A stretch of DNA of 64,000 nt. It comes from Lederbergia galactosidilytica (lineage in GTDB: Bacteria; Bacillota; Bacilli; Bacillales; Bacillaceae_C). The stretch is from NCBI RefSeq assembly GCF_017873565.1, contig NZ_JAGGKH010000021.1, positions 1 through 64,000 on the forward strand, in the 5' to 3' direction. Within the stretch, counting starts at the first letter, position 1. Every line of letters begins with the position of its first letter. Below, one piece after another: positions 1 to 8,133 of the stretch. The translations under genes and the position numbers were made by a program. The notes beneath the pieces are model-generated. The model was not told where the DNA came from. It made no database searches and saw only the letters and a program-made list of their open reading frames with translations.

Positions 1-2
1 AA

Positions 3-104
3 GGTGTGACAGCTATTGGGCGTAAATTAAACATCTATGAAATTTTGAGAATGAGAGAGTATTCGAGAGAAAACTTAAGTTTATTGAAGGAGGAAGAAAC
101 ATGA
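3..104 (+). CDS. 3' end of an unrecognised gene (truncated by window edge)
   Basis: An open frame enters from the left edge and ends at a TGA at 102-104, overlapping the ATG of the next gene in an ATGA arrangement. About 33 residues are visible, charged and ending in LLKEEET. I do not recognise the family. The four-base overlap and the AAGGAGG of the next gene lying inside this frame suggest it is the upstream member of the same operon. It could be a spurious open frame; only the overlap geometry supports it. Confidence 0.4.
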   Translation, partial: GVTAIGRKLNIYEILRMREYSRENLSLLKEEET

Positions 105-1087
105 ATAGCTTAAAAGGAATTCACCATGTCACCGCAATTACGAGCAGTGCAGAAAAAATATATGAATTTTTCACAACCGTTCTAGGTGTTCGATTAGTGA
201 AAAAAACTGTGAACCAAGATGATATTCAAACATATCATTTGTTTTTCGCCGATGATGTAGGAGGACCAGGGACAGATATGACATTCTTTGATTTCCCAGG
301 TATTCCGAAAGGTGTTCACGGAACGAATGAAATTGCCAAAACGTCTTTTCGTGTTCCGAGTGACAAAGCATTGGAGTATTGGGTGAAACGCTTTGATCGA
401 CTTGGAATTAAACATAAGGGAATTACTGAGCAATTCGGAAAAAAGACGCTTTCCTTTGTCGACTTCGATGAGCAAGCTTATCAACTTATCTCAGATGAAC
501 AGAATCATGGTGTTCCTGCGGGGATTCCTTGGCAAAAAGGACCAATTCCATTGGAATATGCAATAACAGGATTAGGACCAATTTTTGTCCGTGTTGGTTA
601 TATTGATTATTTCAAAGAAATGCTGGAAAAGGTTCTGTTATTTAAAGAAGTTGCGCAAGAAGGATCTTACTACTTGTTTGAGGTAGGTGAAGGTGGAAAT
701 GGTGCACAAGTGATCGTCGAATATAATGCAATTTTACCGCAAGCACGTCAAGGCTTTGGCACGGTTCACCATGTTGCATTTCGTGTGGAGGATCGCGCGG
801 AATTAGAGGAATGGCAGAAACGCTTGCAAGCATTTAATTTTCCAAACTCTGGATATGTGGAAAGATATTATTTTGGATCCTTATATACAAATGTAGCACC
901 ACAAATTTTATTCGAGTTAGCGACTGACGGTCCTGGTTTTATGGGTGATGAACCATATGAAACACTAGGAGAAAAACTCTCTTTACCACCATTCTTTGAA
1001 GAAAAACGAGAAGAAATTGAAGGTCTCGTGCGTCCGATTGATACGGTAAGAAGTACGAAGGAATTTGTAAAGGAATATGAGGACTAA
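101..1087 (+). CDS. mhqE: Two-domain VOC-family ring-cleaving dioxygenase (MhqA/E/O-like)
   Basis: Glyoxalase/extradiol-dioxygenase (VOC) fold protein of 328 residues. The first module begins with GIHHVTAI (residues 6-13) and the second carries HHVAFRVED near residue 225; these His-rich strands supply metal ligands in the family. Relatives in Bacillus (MhqA, MhqE, MhqO) are induced by hydroquinones and catechols and are thought to cleave or detoxify them. The start is the ATG 5-6 bases after AAGGAGG. The stop overlaps the next, hydrolase, gene by one base (TAATG), the same pairing as B. subtilis mhqED. Family call is firm; which Mhq paralogue it corresponds to, and the substrate, are inference. 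Confidence 0.85.
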   Translation: MNSLKGIHHVTAITSSAEKIYEFFTTVLGVRLVKKTVNQDDIQTYHLFFADDVGGPGTDMTFFDFPGIPKGVHGTNEIAKTSFRVPSDKALEYWVKRFDRLGIKHKGITEQFGKKTLSFVDFDEQAYQLISDEQNHGVPAGIPWQKGPIPLEYAITGLGPIFVRVGYIDYFKEMLEKVLLFKEVAQEGSYYLFEVGEGGNGAQVIVEYNAILPQARQGFGTVHHVAFRVEDRAELEEWQKRLQAFNFPNSGYVERYYFGSLYTNVAPQILFELATDGPGFMGDEPYETLGEKLSLPPFFEEKREEIEGLVRPIDTVRSTKEFVKEYED

Positions 1088-1110
1088 TGAATCCGAAAGG
1101 GGATATAAAT

Positions 1111-1713
1111 TTGAAACATTTATTTCGAAAAGGAAATGATCCAACCAAACCTACTTTGCTTTTATTACATGGAACTGGGGGAACAGAACAAGATTTACTA
1201 CCTCTAGCCGAAATCATCGACCCTAACGCCAATGTATTAAGTGTAAGAGGGAATGTGCTAGAAAACGGTATGCCACGATTCTTCAAAAGATTAGCAGAAG
1301 GAGTATTTGATGAGGAAGATCTTATATTCAGAACCAAGGAATTGAACGAATTTCTTGATGAAGCTGCTGAGAAATATAATTTTGATCGTAAGCAAGTCAT
1401 CGCTGTAGGTTATTCCAATGGGGCCAATATTGCGGCGAGCTTGTTATTCCACTATCAGCAGGCATTAAAAGGAGCAATCTTGCATCATCCAATGGTGCCA
1501 AGGAGAGGAATTGAACTTCCAGATTTAAATGGTACTCCAGTATTTATCGGGGCGGGGACAAATGATCCGATTTGCCCATCAAAAGAATCGCAGGAACTGC
1601 AAGCTTTATTGGAACAGGCAGGGGCCAATGTTCACTTGCATTGGGAAAATAGAGGTCATCAACTGACATCAACAGAGGTTGATGCCGCTCGGGAATGGTA
1701 TTTAACTATATAA
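1111..1713 (+). CDS. mhqD: Phospholipase/carboxylesterase-family alpha/beta hydrolase (MhqD-like)
   Basis: Serine hydrolase of about 200 residues. LLLLHGTGG marks the oxyanion strand, GYSNGANIA the nucleophile elbow, TNDPICP the Asp region and NRGHQL the catalytic His. The frame is open from an ATG at 1087 that overlaps the upstream stop, but the sequence before it has no usable Shine-Dalgarno. A TTG at 1111 follows GAAAGGGG by about 8 bases and gives an N-terminus beginning MKHLF, which fits the family better, so I chose it. It is translationally linked to the VOC dioxygenase and probably hydrolyses products of quinone detoxification (inference). Confidence 0.85.
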   Translation: MKHLFRKGNDPTKPTLLLLHGTGGTEQDLLPLAEIIDPNANVLSVRGNVLENGMPRFFKRLAEGVFDEEDLIFRTKELNEFLDEAAEKYNFDRKQVIAVGYSNGANIAASLLFHYQQALKGAILHHPMVPRRGIELPDLNGTPVFIGAGTNDPICPSKESQELQALLEQAGANVHLHWENRGHQLTSTEVDAAREWYLTI

Positions 1714-1744
1714 CGAATTACTTTGTGGATAGAACATTTTTTTA

Positions 1745-1832
1745 GACTGGGATTTCACTAACGGTGGGCAAGTTTAACTTCTAGACCAATTATGTGCAGC
1801 GCTCATCGTTACTAAAACGAATATCCCGGTCT
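1745..1832. repeat. Palindrome-bounded intergenic element
   Basis: AGACTGGGAT at 1745-1754 pairs with ATCCCGGTCT at 1823-1832 (one G-U type mismatch), enclosing about 68 bases. Similar end motifs (GTCCC followed by AGTCTC or GGTCTC) occur at 37829 and 43517, suggesting a dispersed element. The rest of the gap 1714-2057 shows no gene. Confidence 0.4.
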
Positions 1833-2057
1833 CACCTTAGGAGAATGATCCATTTATCAATGAAAATACCTCAAGTTAGAGATTTATGAAATTGAAGTAT
1901 AATAAAAATCTTTAACAATGGGCATAAGAAAGAGGTAAACAATGATAAATGATGGGGTGATTTTAAAGGATTCTAAAAATGAAAATAGAAAGAGACGGTG
2001 CTTTACATGGGTTTTTTAGATAAATTATTTGGAAGAAAACCAAAGGAGATGGAAAAT

Positions 2058-2669
2058 ATGTCAAACGTGAAATTAGCAGTTATTTTTTATAGTATGGGTG
2101 GCACAAACTACCAATTAGCAAAATGGGCAGAAGAAGAAGCAAAAGCAGCAGGCGCTGAAGTGAAAGTATTAAAAGTAGAAGAACTAGCCCCTGAATCTGT
2201 TATTGCAGGAAATGAAGGCTGGAAAGCAACTGTGGATGCAACGAAAGATGTTCCAGTTGCAACATCAGCTGATCTTGAATGGGCAGATGCGATTATTTTC
2301 AGTGTGCCTACTCGTTTTGGAAACATGCCTTCACAAATGAAACAATTTCTTGATATCCAAGGTGGACTCTGGGCAAGTGGCAAAACAGTCAATAAAGTCG
2401 TAAGTGCGATGACATCTGCGCAAAATCCACATGGGGGACAAGAAGCGACATTGTTATCCCTATACACTTCAATGATGCACTGGGGTGCGATTATCGCTAC
2501 TCCTGGCTATACGGATCCTGTATTATTCGCTGCTGGAGGAAATCCATATGGAACAAGTGTAACAGTTGGCCAAGATGGAAAAATGATTGAAGATGTGGAA
2601 GCTGCCGTGAAACATCAAGCTAAACGCACTGTAACAGTGGCAGAATGGGTGAAAAAAGGGAACCAATAA
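2058..2669 (+). CDS. wrbA: WrbA-type NAD(P)H:quinone oxidoreductase (flavodoxin fold)
   Basis: Flavodoxin-like protein that would reduce quinones by two electrons using FMN and NAD(P)H. The phosphate-binding loop is FYSMGGTNYQLA near the N-terminus; PTRFGNMPSQMKQFLD and SAQNPHGGQEATLLS are hallmark WrbA segments. The frame extends upstream to an ATG at 2007 and a GTG at 1998, giving an extension GFLDKLFGRKPKE, but AAAGGAG at 2042-2048 sits 9 bases before the ATG at 2058, so I favour that start. If the extension is translated it would be an unusual N-terminal tail. Functionally it fits the upstream quinone-stress pair, though it is separated by about 340 bases and is probably transcribed separately. 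Confidence 0.85.
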   Translation: MSNVKLAVIFYSMGGTNYQLAKWAEEEAKAAGAEVKVLKVEELAPESVIAGNEGWKATVDATKDVPVATSADLEWADAIIFSVPTRFGNMPSQMKQFLDIQGGLWASGKTVNKVVSAMTSAQNPHGGQEATLLSLYTSMMHWGAIIATPGYTDPVLFAAGGNPYGTSVTVGQDGKMIEDVEAAVKHQAKRTVTVAEWVKKGNQ

Positions 2670-2680
2670 CTAGAAAGCAG

Positions 2681-2711
2681 AGCTGGCCGCGGGACTCGGC
2701 CAGCTTTTTAC
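2681..2711 (+). terminator. Rho-independent terminator of the quinone reductase gene
   Basis: AGCTGGCCG (2681-2689) pairs with CGGCCAGCT (2697-2705), followed by TTTTT. It lies 11 bases after the stop codon. Confidence 0.85.
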
Positions 2712-2861
2712 TGTTAAGTAGGAAAATCTGCTTTAAGCTTCTAGGAGCAAATTAAAAGAGTTCAAGTCATTCGAGCTGGTAGACGAGCTATTGTGAAGAA
2801 GGCATGTCTAAAGAAATTAATTAAGCAAACAATTTTACTAAAAAGAAGCTAAGTATTCTTA

Positions 2862-2889
2862 TTTACATATATAAGCAAATTATTATATG
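2862..2889 (+). promoter_or_regulatory. Candidate arsR promoter/operator
   Basis: TTTACA (2862-2867) and TATATG (2884-2889) are 16 bases apart, in an AT-rich stretch with imperfect symmetry where an ArsR dimer could bind. Both hexamers are imperfect, so this is tentative. Confidence 0.35.
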
Positions 2890-2917
2890 ATTATATCCTG
2901 GATAGGAGGTGTTTTAG

Positions 2918-3262
2918 ATAGAAAAATTAGTTGTGGAGTTGGAGCAGGCTACTACGATTTTAAAATTATTAGGAGATAAAACTCGTTTAACAATAGTGAA
3001 AATTTTGGCTCAACATGACTGTTGTGTTTGTGAGCTTGTAGAAATTTTTAAAGTGAGTCAGCCATCGATTAGTCAGCATTTGCGGAAATTACGAGACATC
3101 CAATTGGTAAAAGAAGAGCGAAGAGGACAATGGATTTTTTATTCGATTAATAAAGGTAATGAGTATTATCCTTTTGTTAGGAATATCCTTGCTCAAGTAG
3201 CTAGTCAAGATCACTTATTACAGGAACTAGAAGCAAAAGGAACACGCACTACATGTTGTTAA
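2918..3262 (+). CDS. arsR: ArsR/SmtB-family arsenic-responsive repressor
   Basis: Winged-helix metalloid sensor. The motif [10 protein letters not shown] near residue 35 carries the cysteines that bind As(III)/Sb(III) in the recognition helix region, followed by [14 protein letters not shown] as the DNA-binding helix; the C-terminus ends in TTCC, more possible ligands. The ribosome binding site AGGAGGTG (2904-2911) is 8 bases before an ATA at 2918, with a TAG stop immediately before it. The first conventional start is a GTG at 2933, about 23 bases from the AGGAGG and without a site of its own. I therefore place the start at ATA, giving residues [10 protein letters not shown]. arsB follows directly, so this is an autoregulated ars operon. 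Confidence 0.8.
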   Translation: MEKLVVELEQATTILKLLGDKTRLTIVKILAQHDCCVCELVEIFKVSQPSISQHLRKLRDIQLVKEERRGQWIFYSINKGNEYYPFVRNILAQVASQDHLLQELEAKGTRTTCC

Positions 3263-3278
3263 GTTTGGAGGTAGTCAG

Positions 3279-4577
3279 TTGTCATTATCAGTTTTACTCG
3301 CTATATTTATTTTTTTGATCACATTAGTATTGGTCATATGGCAACCAAAAGGTTTATCGATCGGTTGGTCGGCATGTGGCGGAGCAATCATTGCTTTATT
3401 AGTCGGTGTCGTGGATTTTTATGATGTTATAGAAGTAACCAAAATAGTGTGGAATGCGACATTAGCTTTTGTAGCAATTATCCTTATTTCCTTGATCCTC
3501 GATAAGATTGGATTTTTTGAATGGGCATCGCTTCATATGGCAAGAGCTGCAAAGGGGCATGGTATAAAGATGTTTATCTATGTCAGTATTTTGGGAGCGA
3601 TTGTTGCGGCATTCTTTGCGAATGATGGAGCGGCCCTTATTTTAACTCCGATTGTATTAGCGATGGTTCGGAACTTAAATTTTCAGGAAAAAATGGTTTT
3701 TCCGTTTATCATGGCGAGTGGATTTATTGCCGATACGACCTCATTACCATTTGTAGTCAGTAACTTAGTCAATATTGTTTCAGCTGATTTTTTTAAGATC
3801 GGATTCGTAGAATATGCGCTTCGTATGGTAATCCCGAATCTCTTTTCACTATTGGCGACAATAATTGTCTTACTGATTTACTTTCGAAAAAGCATTCCAA
3901 GAACATATGATGTTTCACATTTGAAAAAGCCGGATGAAGCGATTACGGATATAAAAATGTTCCGACTGTCCTGGTATGTTCTGGGGTTACTTGTGATCGG
4001 GTACTTTGTCAGTGAATTTATCCATCTCCCTGTATCCATTGTTGCGGGAATCATTGCGATTTTCTTTATTCTGATGGCTAAAAAAAGTGCTGTTGTGAAT
4101 ACAAAAGCTGTGATAAAAGGTGCACCTTGGAATATTGTGTTTTTCTCGATCGGGATGTATGTGGTGATATTTGGATTAAGAAACGCTGGCTTAACTGAAT
4201 TACTAGCGCATATCATCCAAACAAGTGCAGAACAAGGATTATTTGTTGCTACGATTGTCATGGGCTTTATTGCAGCGATTTTATCTTCAATTATGAACAA
4301 TATGCCGACAGTCATGATTGATGCCCTAGCCATTGCGGAGACGCAAACTTCTGGTGTCACACGTGAGGCGCTGATCTATGCTAATGTGATTGGCTCCGAT
4401 TTAGGCCCGAAAATTACGCCGATCGGCTCTCTGGCAACTCTCTTATGGCTTCACGTTTTATCACAAAAAGGGGTTAAAATTTCTTGGGGAACATACTTTA
4501 AAACGGGAATTATTCTCACTATACCAATCTTGTTTATCACATTAGTAGGTCTCTATTTTACACTTACACTATTTTAA
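3279..4577 (+). CDS. arsB: Arsenite efflux permease ArsB
   Basis: Integral membrane protein of 432 residues with about 11-12 hydrophobic segments, of the ArsB/ion-transporter superfamily, which extrudes As(III)/Sb(III). Conserved family stretches include [29 protein letters not shown] and [11 protein letters not shown]; the paired Asn-rich loops are typical. It starts at TTG 3279, seven bases after TTTGGAGGT and 16 bases after the arsR stop, so the two are co-transcribed. No arsC follows, so the operon exports arsenite but has no local arsenate reductase. Confidence 0.9.
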   Translation: MSLSVLLAIFIFLITLVLVIWQPKGLSIGWSACGGAIIALLVGVVDFYDVIEVTKIVWNATLAFVAIILISLILDKIGFFEWASLHMARAAKGHGIKMFIYVSILGAIVAAFFANDGAALILTPIVLAMVRNLNFQEKMVFPFIMASGFIADTTSLPFVVSNLVNIVSADFFKIGFVEYALRMVIPNLFSLLATIIVLLIYFRKSIPRTYDVSHLKKPDEAITDIKMFRLSWYVLGLLVIGYFVSEFIHLPVSIVAGIIAIFFILMAKKSAVVNTKAVIKGAPWNIVFFSIGMYVVIFGLRNAGLTELLAHIIQTSAEQGLFVATIVMGFIAAILSSIMNNMPTVMIDALAIAETQTSGVTREALIYANVIGSDLGPKITPIGSLATLLWLHVLSQKGVKISWGTYFKTGIILTIPILFITLVGLYFTLTLF

Positions 4578-4635
4578 CATGAAGAAAAAACGGTCTGTTT
4601 TCTATGTATTGGCTTTATCATTTCCCGACAGAAAA

Positions 4636-4684
4636 CCCCCACCTCTAGGAATGTGAAGAGCACAGCTCAATGAGTAGGTGGGGG
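4636..4684. repeat. IS200/IS605-type end hairpin
   Basis: CCCCCACCT (4636-4644) pairs with AGGTGGGGG (4676-4684) about 65 bases before a tnpB remnant. Subterminal hairpins in this position are recognised by the Y1 transposase of IS200/IS605 elements. It could also act as the arsB terminator, but no T-run follows. Confidence 0.5.
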
Positions 4685-4749
4685 ATGAATGGCGGTTGGC
4701 GGTAGCTAAAAGAACGAACGTATATTCCTAATTGAGTGAGGTGAATGTC

Positions 4750-5063
4750 ATGCTTGTTCATAAAGCGTATAAATTCCGTCTTTATCCAAATAAAGGACAG
4801 AAATTATGATTGCGAAAACGATCGGATGTAGCCGTTTTGTCTTCAATTATTTCTTGGATCAATGGAATACAGCCTACAGGGAAACAGGAAAAGGATTAAC
4901 TTACGGTTCTTGTTCAACTCAATTACCCCAATTAAAAAGAGGGCTTACCTGGCTAAAAGAAGTCGATAGTATCGCTCTTCAATCATCTTTGAAAAACCTC
5001 GCAGTCAAACTCGAGTTGGATCTAGGCTTTAGGAATAAGGCATTCCATATTATATCCACCTAA
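4750..5063 (+). pseudogene. tnpB fragment, N-terminal part, frameshifted and truncated
   Basis: The start MLVHKAYKFRLYPNKGQKL (ATG 4750) runs into a TGA at 4807, while the adjacent frame continues with MIAKTIGCSRFVFNYFLDQW from 4806. Together they match the N-terminus of IS200/IS605 TnpB, an RNA-guided nuclease. One base appears to be missing at the junction. The match stops near SSLKNLA, after which the frame reads unrelated sequence and ends. The RuvC domain and zinc finger are absent, so it cannot be functional. Confidence 0.8.
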
Positions 5064-5083
5064 CATCCTATTAGGATTTCGTG

Positions 5084-5212
5084 TCTTGTCGTAAAAGTGC
5101 ATTTAAAACAATTGGGATGACAGGTATTATTTTGGCTAATCTGATTCTGTTCATTAACTTCGGATTGTATGTAACACTTAGCCTTTTTAGCTTAAATATG
5201 AGTCGAAATTAA
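5084..5212 (+). other. Possible remnant of a small membrane protein
   Basis: A 42-codon open stretch without a clear start encodes a strongly hydrophobic segment (GIILANLILFINFGLYVTLS) ending MSRN-stop. It sits between two IS remnants and is probably the 3' scrap of a displaced gene. I do not recognise it. Confidence 0.25.
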
Positions 5213-5328
5213 ACAAAATCTATGTTTTATTCTTATTTCCCTGACTTCATTTTCTGAATGTTATTCCAGAAGTGGATCAGGGAATAGTATTGTGAACTAC
5301 TCACCACTTAATTTTCTAATGATAATTT

Positions 5329-5436
5329 GAAGTGGGAGCTTCTCAGTTCCATGATGAAAGCAACCTTCCATCTCCCTGAGCCTTGCTTCCCGCTGTTCCA
5401 GCGGTAGATGTCCGACAGTTTCAGAGGTTCTTTCGT
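5329..5436 (-). pseudogene. tnpB 3'-terminal scrap, opposite orientation
   Basis: Read on the minus strand, one frame gives STAGTAGSKAQGDGRLLSSWN, stop, EAPTS, which resembles the conserved tail of Bacillus IS605-type TnpB proteins and the adjacent guide-RNA region. It contains an in-frame stop. Its orientation is opposite to the fragment at 4750, so two elements or an inversion are involved. The identification rests on memory of the tail motif and is moderate. Confidence 0.4.
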
Positions 5437-5590
5437 TACCTTGGATATTTTACGCACAGAAGGACAACTTGGTTTTCGTGTATTTGATTCTGCGCAACCC
5501 TATATATCCAGTTATCAAAGAACACTTGAAATTATTACATCATATTTTTATGAATAGTATGTAATTATCGCTTACGCCAACCGAAATGCA

Positions 5591-5639
5591 TCTCCACCTA
5601 ATCGTTGGGCTATGCCCTGCACACGATTGAAGATGGAGA
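5591..5639. repeat. Second IS200/IS605-like end hairpin
   Basis: TCTCCACCT (5591-5599) pairs with AGATGGAGA (5631-5639), and ATCGT/ACGAT pair inside it. The design matches the hairpin at 4636-4684 and lies where the left end of the inverted tnpB remnant would be. Apart from these remnants the stretch 5213-5838 holds no gene that I can support. Confidence 0.4.
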
Positions 5640-5844
5640 CTTCTTTCGGAAATCTGTTAAAGTTTTAATTTTGACTAATGTGAGCTCTAGTGCCTAGCAT
5701 CTAGCAAGCTTTCGACACCTATATGTGTAAATCAACATTAGCTTGCGTAATTTCGCTCACTGTGTCTCTTTTTAGGCTCCTAAAAGTTTGTGCGTTGCTA
5801 TTCGGGGCTCTTGCGCTTTTCTTAAGTGAGAAGGAGAAATGTAT

Positions 5845-7239
5845 ATGAAAAAGAAGTTCACTTATCCTTTTTTATGGGGGATGTTAGGTTTAGGGATGTT
5901 GATACTAGGTACAGCCTCTTTAGTGCTTGTTAATTTTACGAAAATTTTACATATCTTTATTTTAATTCTGTTTGTTAGTCAATTAACACTTTCCCTTATG
6001 AAGAGAGGGAACACCAAATTTATCACTTGGTTAGCATCTAGCGGAACCATTGTGATCTTACTAGAACTTGTATTCTTGCTACACTACCATTACATCCTAT
6101 TATGTGTAAATGCCTTTGCTGCGATTATCATGGGATTCTTATTACTTGTTTTTTCTATGAATAGTGCAAGGAGGGCTCAGACACAAAAGGGGCAACAGGC
6201 GAAAAGATATAAAATTTTTATGATAGGCGTGAAATCGCTAGGAGCAATCGCAGGTGTTCTTATGGTTGCCATTGTTGGATTCATAATGCTGCTAGCCGTT
6301 AGCCCGAAACTTGGGATTCACTTATTCTTTGATCAAACCAATTCCTATCACCCTGAGAAGAAGTCAACAGAGACTGTGATGAAAGATGGAACATTGTACA
6401 TCAATGATATTCAGTATGGAACGAAATATCCCAATAGTTTCTTAGATATTTATATCTCTCATCATGATCGTACCACTGTAAGACCGACGTATATTTTTAT
6501 TCATGGGGGTGGATTTGTGACAGGAGATAAGGTAGAGGAGGACAAAGCTGGTCGTTCTGAGTTTGATTATTACACCTCATTTACAAATGCTGGATATAAT
6601 GTCGTATCGATCAATTATGCCTTTGCCCCTGAATATGCTTACCCAACACCAATGTCGCAAATCAGCGAAGCGATCACATTTTTAAAAACACATGCAAATG
6701 AATATGGTTTAGATATGGAAAAGGTTATTTTGGGTGGAAGTTCAGCAGGTGGACATATTATAGGACAATTTGCCATGATCCAGACAGATCAGGACTATGC
6801 CCAGGAGATGAAAATACCATCTGTCCTGGCGGTAGATTCGATAAAAGGCATTATATTTAACTCAGCCTTATTCGAACCTACAAAATTTGCCCAATCGAAA
6901 GACAGTTGGTTAAAAGATTATCTATGGTCCATTTACGGACGGGCTTATTGGGGCAATGACTATGAAACCAATCAATACGCCAAGCAAGCTGACTTGGTAA
7001 AAAATGTGACCAATAATTATCCACCAGTTTTCATTTCCGACGGAAACACGGCCTCCTTTTATAAACAAGCAAGCGCCTTTGATAAAAAATTAGCTGCACT
7101 CGGGATTGAGCATCAATTTAATTATTATGAGAAAAAGGTAGCAACCTTACCTCACGGTTATGAAGTAACATTCGATCAACACTATGCTCAAAAAAATATG
7201 AAAAAGATGCTGGGGTTTGTAGGGGAACAATTTGAGTGA
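5845..7239 (+). CDS. Membrane-anchored alpha/beta hydrolase (HSL/carboxylesterase-type)
   Basis: About 464 residues. Residues 1-155 hold five or so hydrophobic helices (blocks near 10-30, 32-50, 58-80, 82-105, 128-155). The rest is an esterase/lipase domain: IFIHGGGFVTGD (oxyanion hole, near 215), GGSSAGGHI (nucleophile Ser, near 295), and candidate Asp/His in ISDGNTAS and LPHGYE. The active site should face outward or lie at the membrane surface. AAGGAG (5831-5836) is 8 bases before the ATG at 5845 and only 2 before the one at 5839, so 5845 is the start. Substrate unknown. The last codons lie within an 18-bp perfect inverted repeat. Confidence 0.8.
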   Translation: MKKKFTYPFLWGMLGLGMLILGTASLVLVNFTKILHIFILILFVSQLTLSLMKRGNTKFITWLASSGTIVILLELVFLLHYHYILLCVNAFAAIIMGFLLLVFSMNSARRAQTQKGQQAKRYKIFMIGVKSLGAIAGVLMVAIVGFIMLLAVSPKLGIHLFFDQTNSYHPEKKSTETVMKDGTLYINDIQYGTKYPNSFLDIYISHHDRTTVRPTYIFIHGGGFVTGDKVEEDKAGRSEFDYYTSFTNAGYNVVSINYAFAPEYAYPTPMSQISEAITFLKTHANEYGLDMEKVILGGSSAGGHIIGQFAMIQTDQDYAQEMKIPSVLAVDSIKGIIFNSALFEPTKFAQSKDSWLKDYLWSIYGRAYWGNDYETNQYAKQADLVKNVTNNYPPVFISDGNTASFYKQASAFDKKLAALGIEHQFNYYEKKVATLPHGYEVTFDQHYAQKNMKKMLGFVGEQFE

Positions 7240-7256
7240 AATTGTTCCCCTACAAA
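7216..7256. repeat. Perfect 18-bp inverted repeat spanning the stop codon
   Basis: TTTGTAGGGGAACAATTT (7216-7233) and AAATTGTTCCCCTACAAA (7239-7256) are exact complements around a 5-base loop that includes the TGA stop (7237-7239). No T-run follows, so it is not a classical terminator. It could protect the mRNA 3' end or be the relic of a repeat insertion. Confidence 0.75.
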
Positions 7257-7443
7257 GTTATGAACAATCTCCCATTGGTCTGAGAATTAAATAATGGTCG
7301 ATAGATCCGTAAGAAAAATCCCTTGGTCTTTGTTTAATGACAAAATCTATTTATGCTAAAACGTCTTAATTTTTGCGTTTTAGTTATATAGGTAGAATTT
7401 TATGTTAGTATTTTATTGTAGGAAAATTTTTACAAAGAAGAGA

Positions 7444-7521
7444 ATGAAATTTAGTCAAACAAACGATTTTGAATTAGTTGCTAAATTAAATAAATATGTT
7501 CATGATTTATACGATAATTAA
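7444..7521 (+). pseudogene. N-terminal scrap of a GNAT acetyltransferase
   Basis: Twenty-five codons from ATG 7444 read MKFSQTNDFELVAKLNKYV and end at TAA 7519. The sequence resembles the start of a Bacillus GNAT family whose full proteins are about 150 residues. The remainder of the gene is missing and the next GNAT gene follows 18 bases later. Too short to be a GNAT fold. Confidence 0.45.
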
Positions 7522-7539
7522 AGACTGGAGAAGGTACGT

Positions 7540-7995
7540 ATGAACATTATTAGTCTTAGAGAACATCCGGAATATAAAGAACAAGCTATAAAATATTTTC
7601 AAAGCAAATGGGCAGACGAAAATAGTATGAAAGTTTATGAGGATTCGATTACACATAGCATCACAACAGATAGCCCCCTTCCTATTTGGTACTTAATGGA
7701 GCAATCAAATGAGATCATTGGGTGTGCAGGTCTAATTAGCAATGACTTTATTAGCCGTATGGATTTATGGCCATGGCTATGTGCCCTTTATATTGATGAA
7801 GACTATCGCGGTCGATCTTTAGGGGAAAAACTTATTTTACGTGCTAAAGCAGATTCTGAAAGAGCAGGGTTCAATCGAGTTTATCTGTGTACGGACCATA
7901 CTGACTACTATGAAAAATACGGATTCAATTATATAGGGGATGGCTATCATCCGTGGGGAAGCCAATCAAGAATCTATGCAAGTGAAATTCTTTGA
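7540..7995 (+). CDS. GNAT-family N-acetyltransferase
   Basis: 151 residues. The acetyl-CoA loop is seen in ALYIDEDYRGRSLGEKLILRA (residues ~87-107), a variant of the R/Q-x-x-G-x-G/A motif with Ser at the second Gly. DYYEKYGFNYIG is the usual C-terminal Y-E-K-x-G-F segment. The ATG follows GGAGAAGG by 6 bases. The acceptor substrate cannot be inferred. First intact member of an acetyltransferase cluster running to 12.8 kb. Confidence 0.8.
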   Translation: MNIISLREHPEYKEQAIKYFQSKWADENSMKVYEDSITHSITTDSPLPIWYLMEQSNEIIGCAGLISNDFISRMDLWPWLCALYIDEDYRGRSLGEKLILRAKADSERAGFNRVYLCTDHTDYYEKYGFNYIGDGYHPWGSQSRIYASEIL

Positions 7996-8133
7996 ACATA
8001 TTTGTGTGTTGTGGAATGCACTTATTTTAATAGATCGGGAGACGGGCATAAGGTTTCGTGTGGGATTAATGAACTTGCCTAATCAATTTAAAAACCTTTC
8101 TTTTCAACAAAAATGAATATAGGGGTGTGACCA

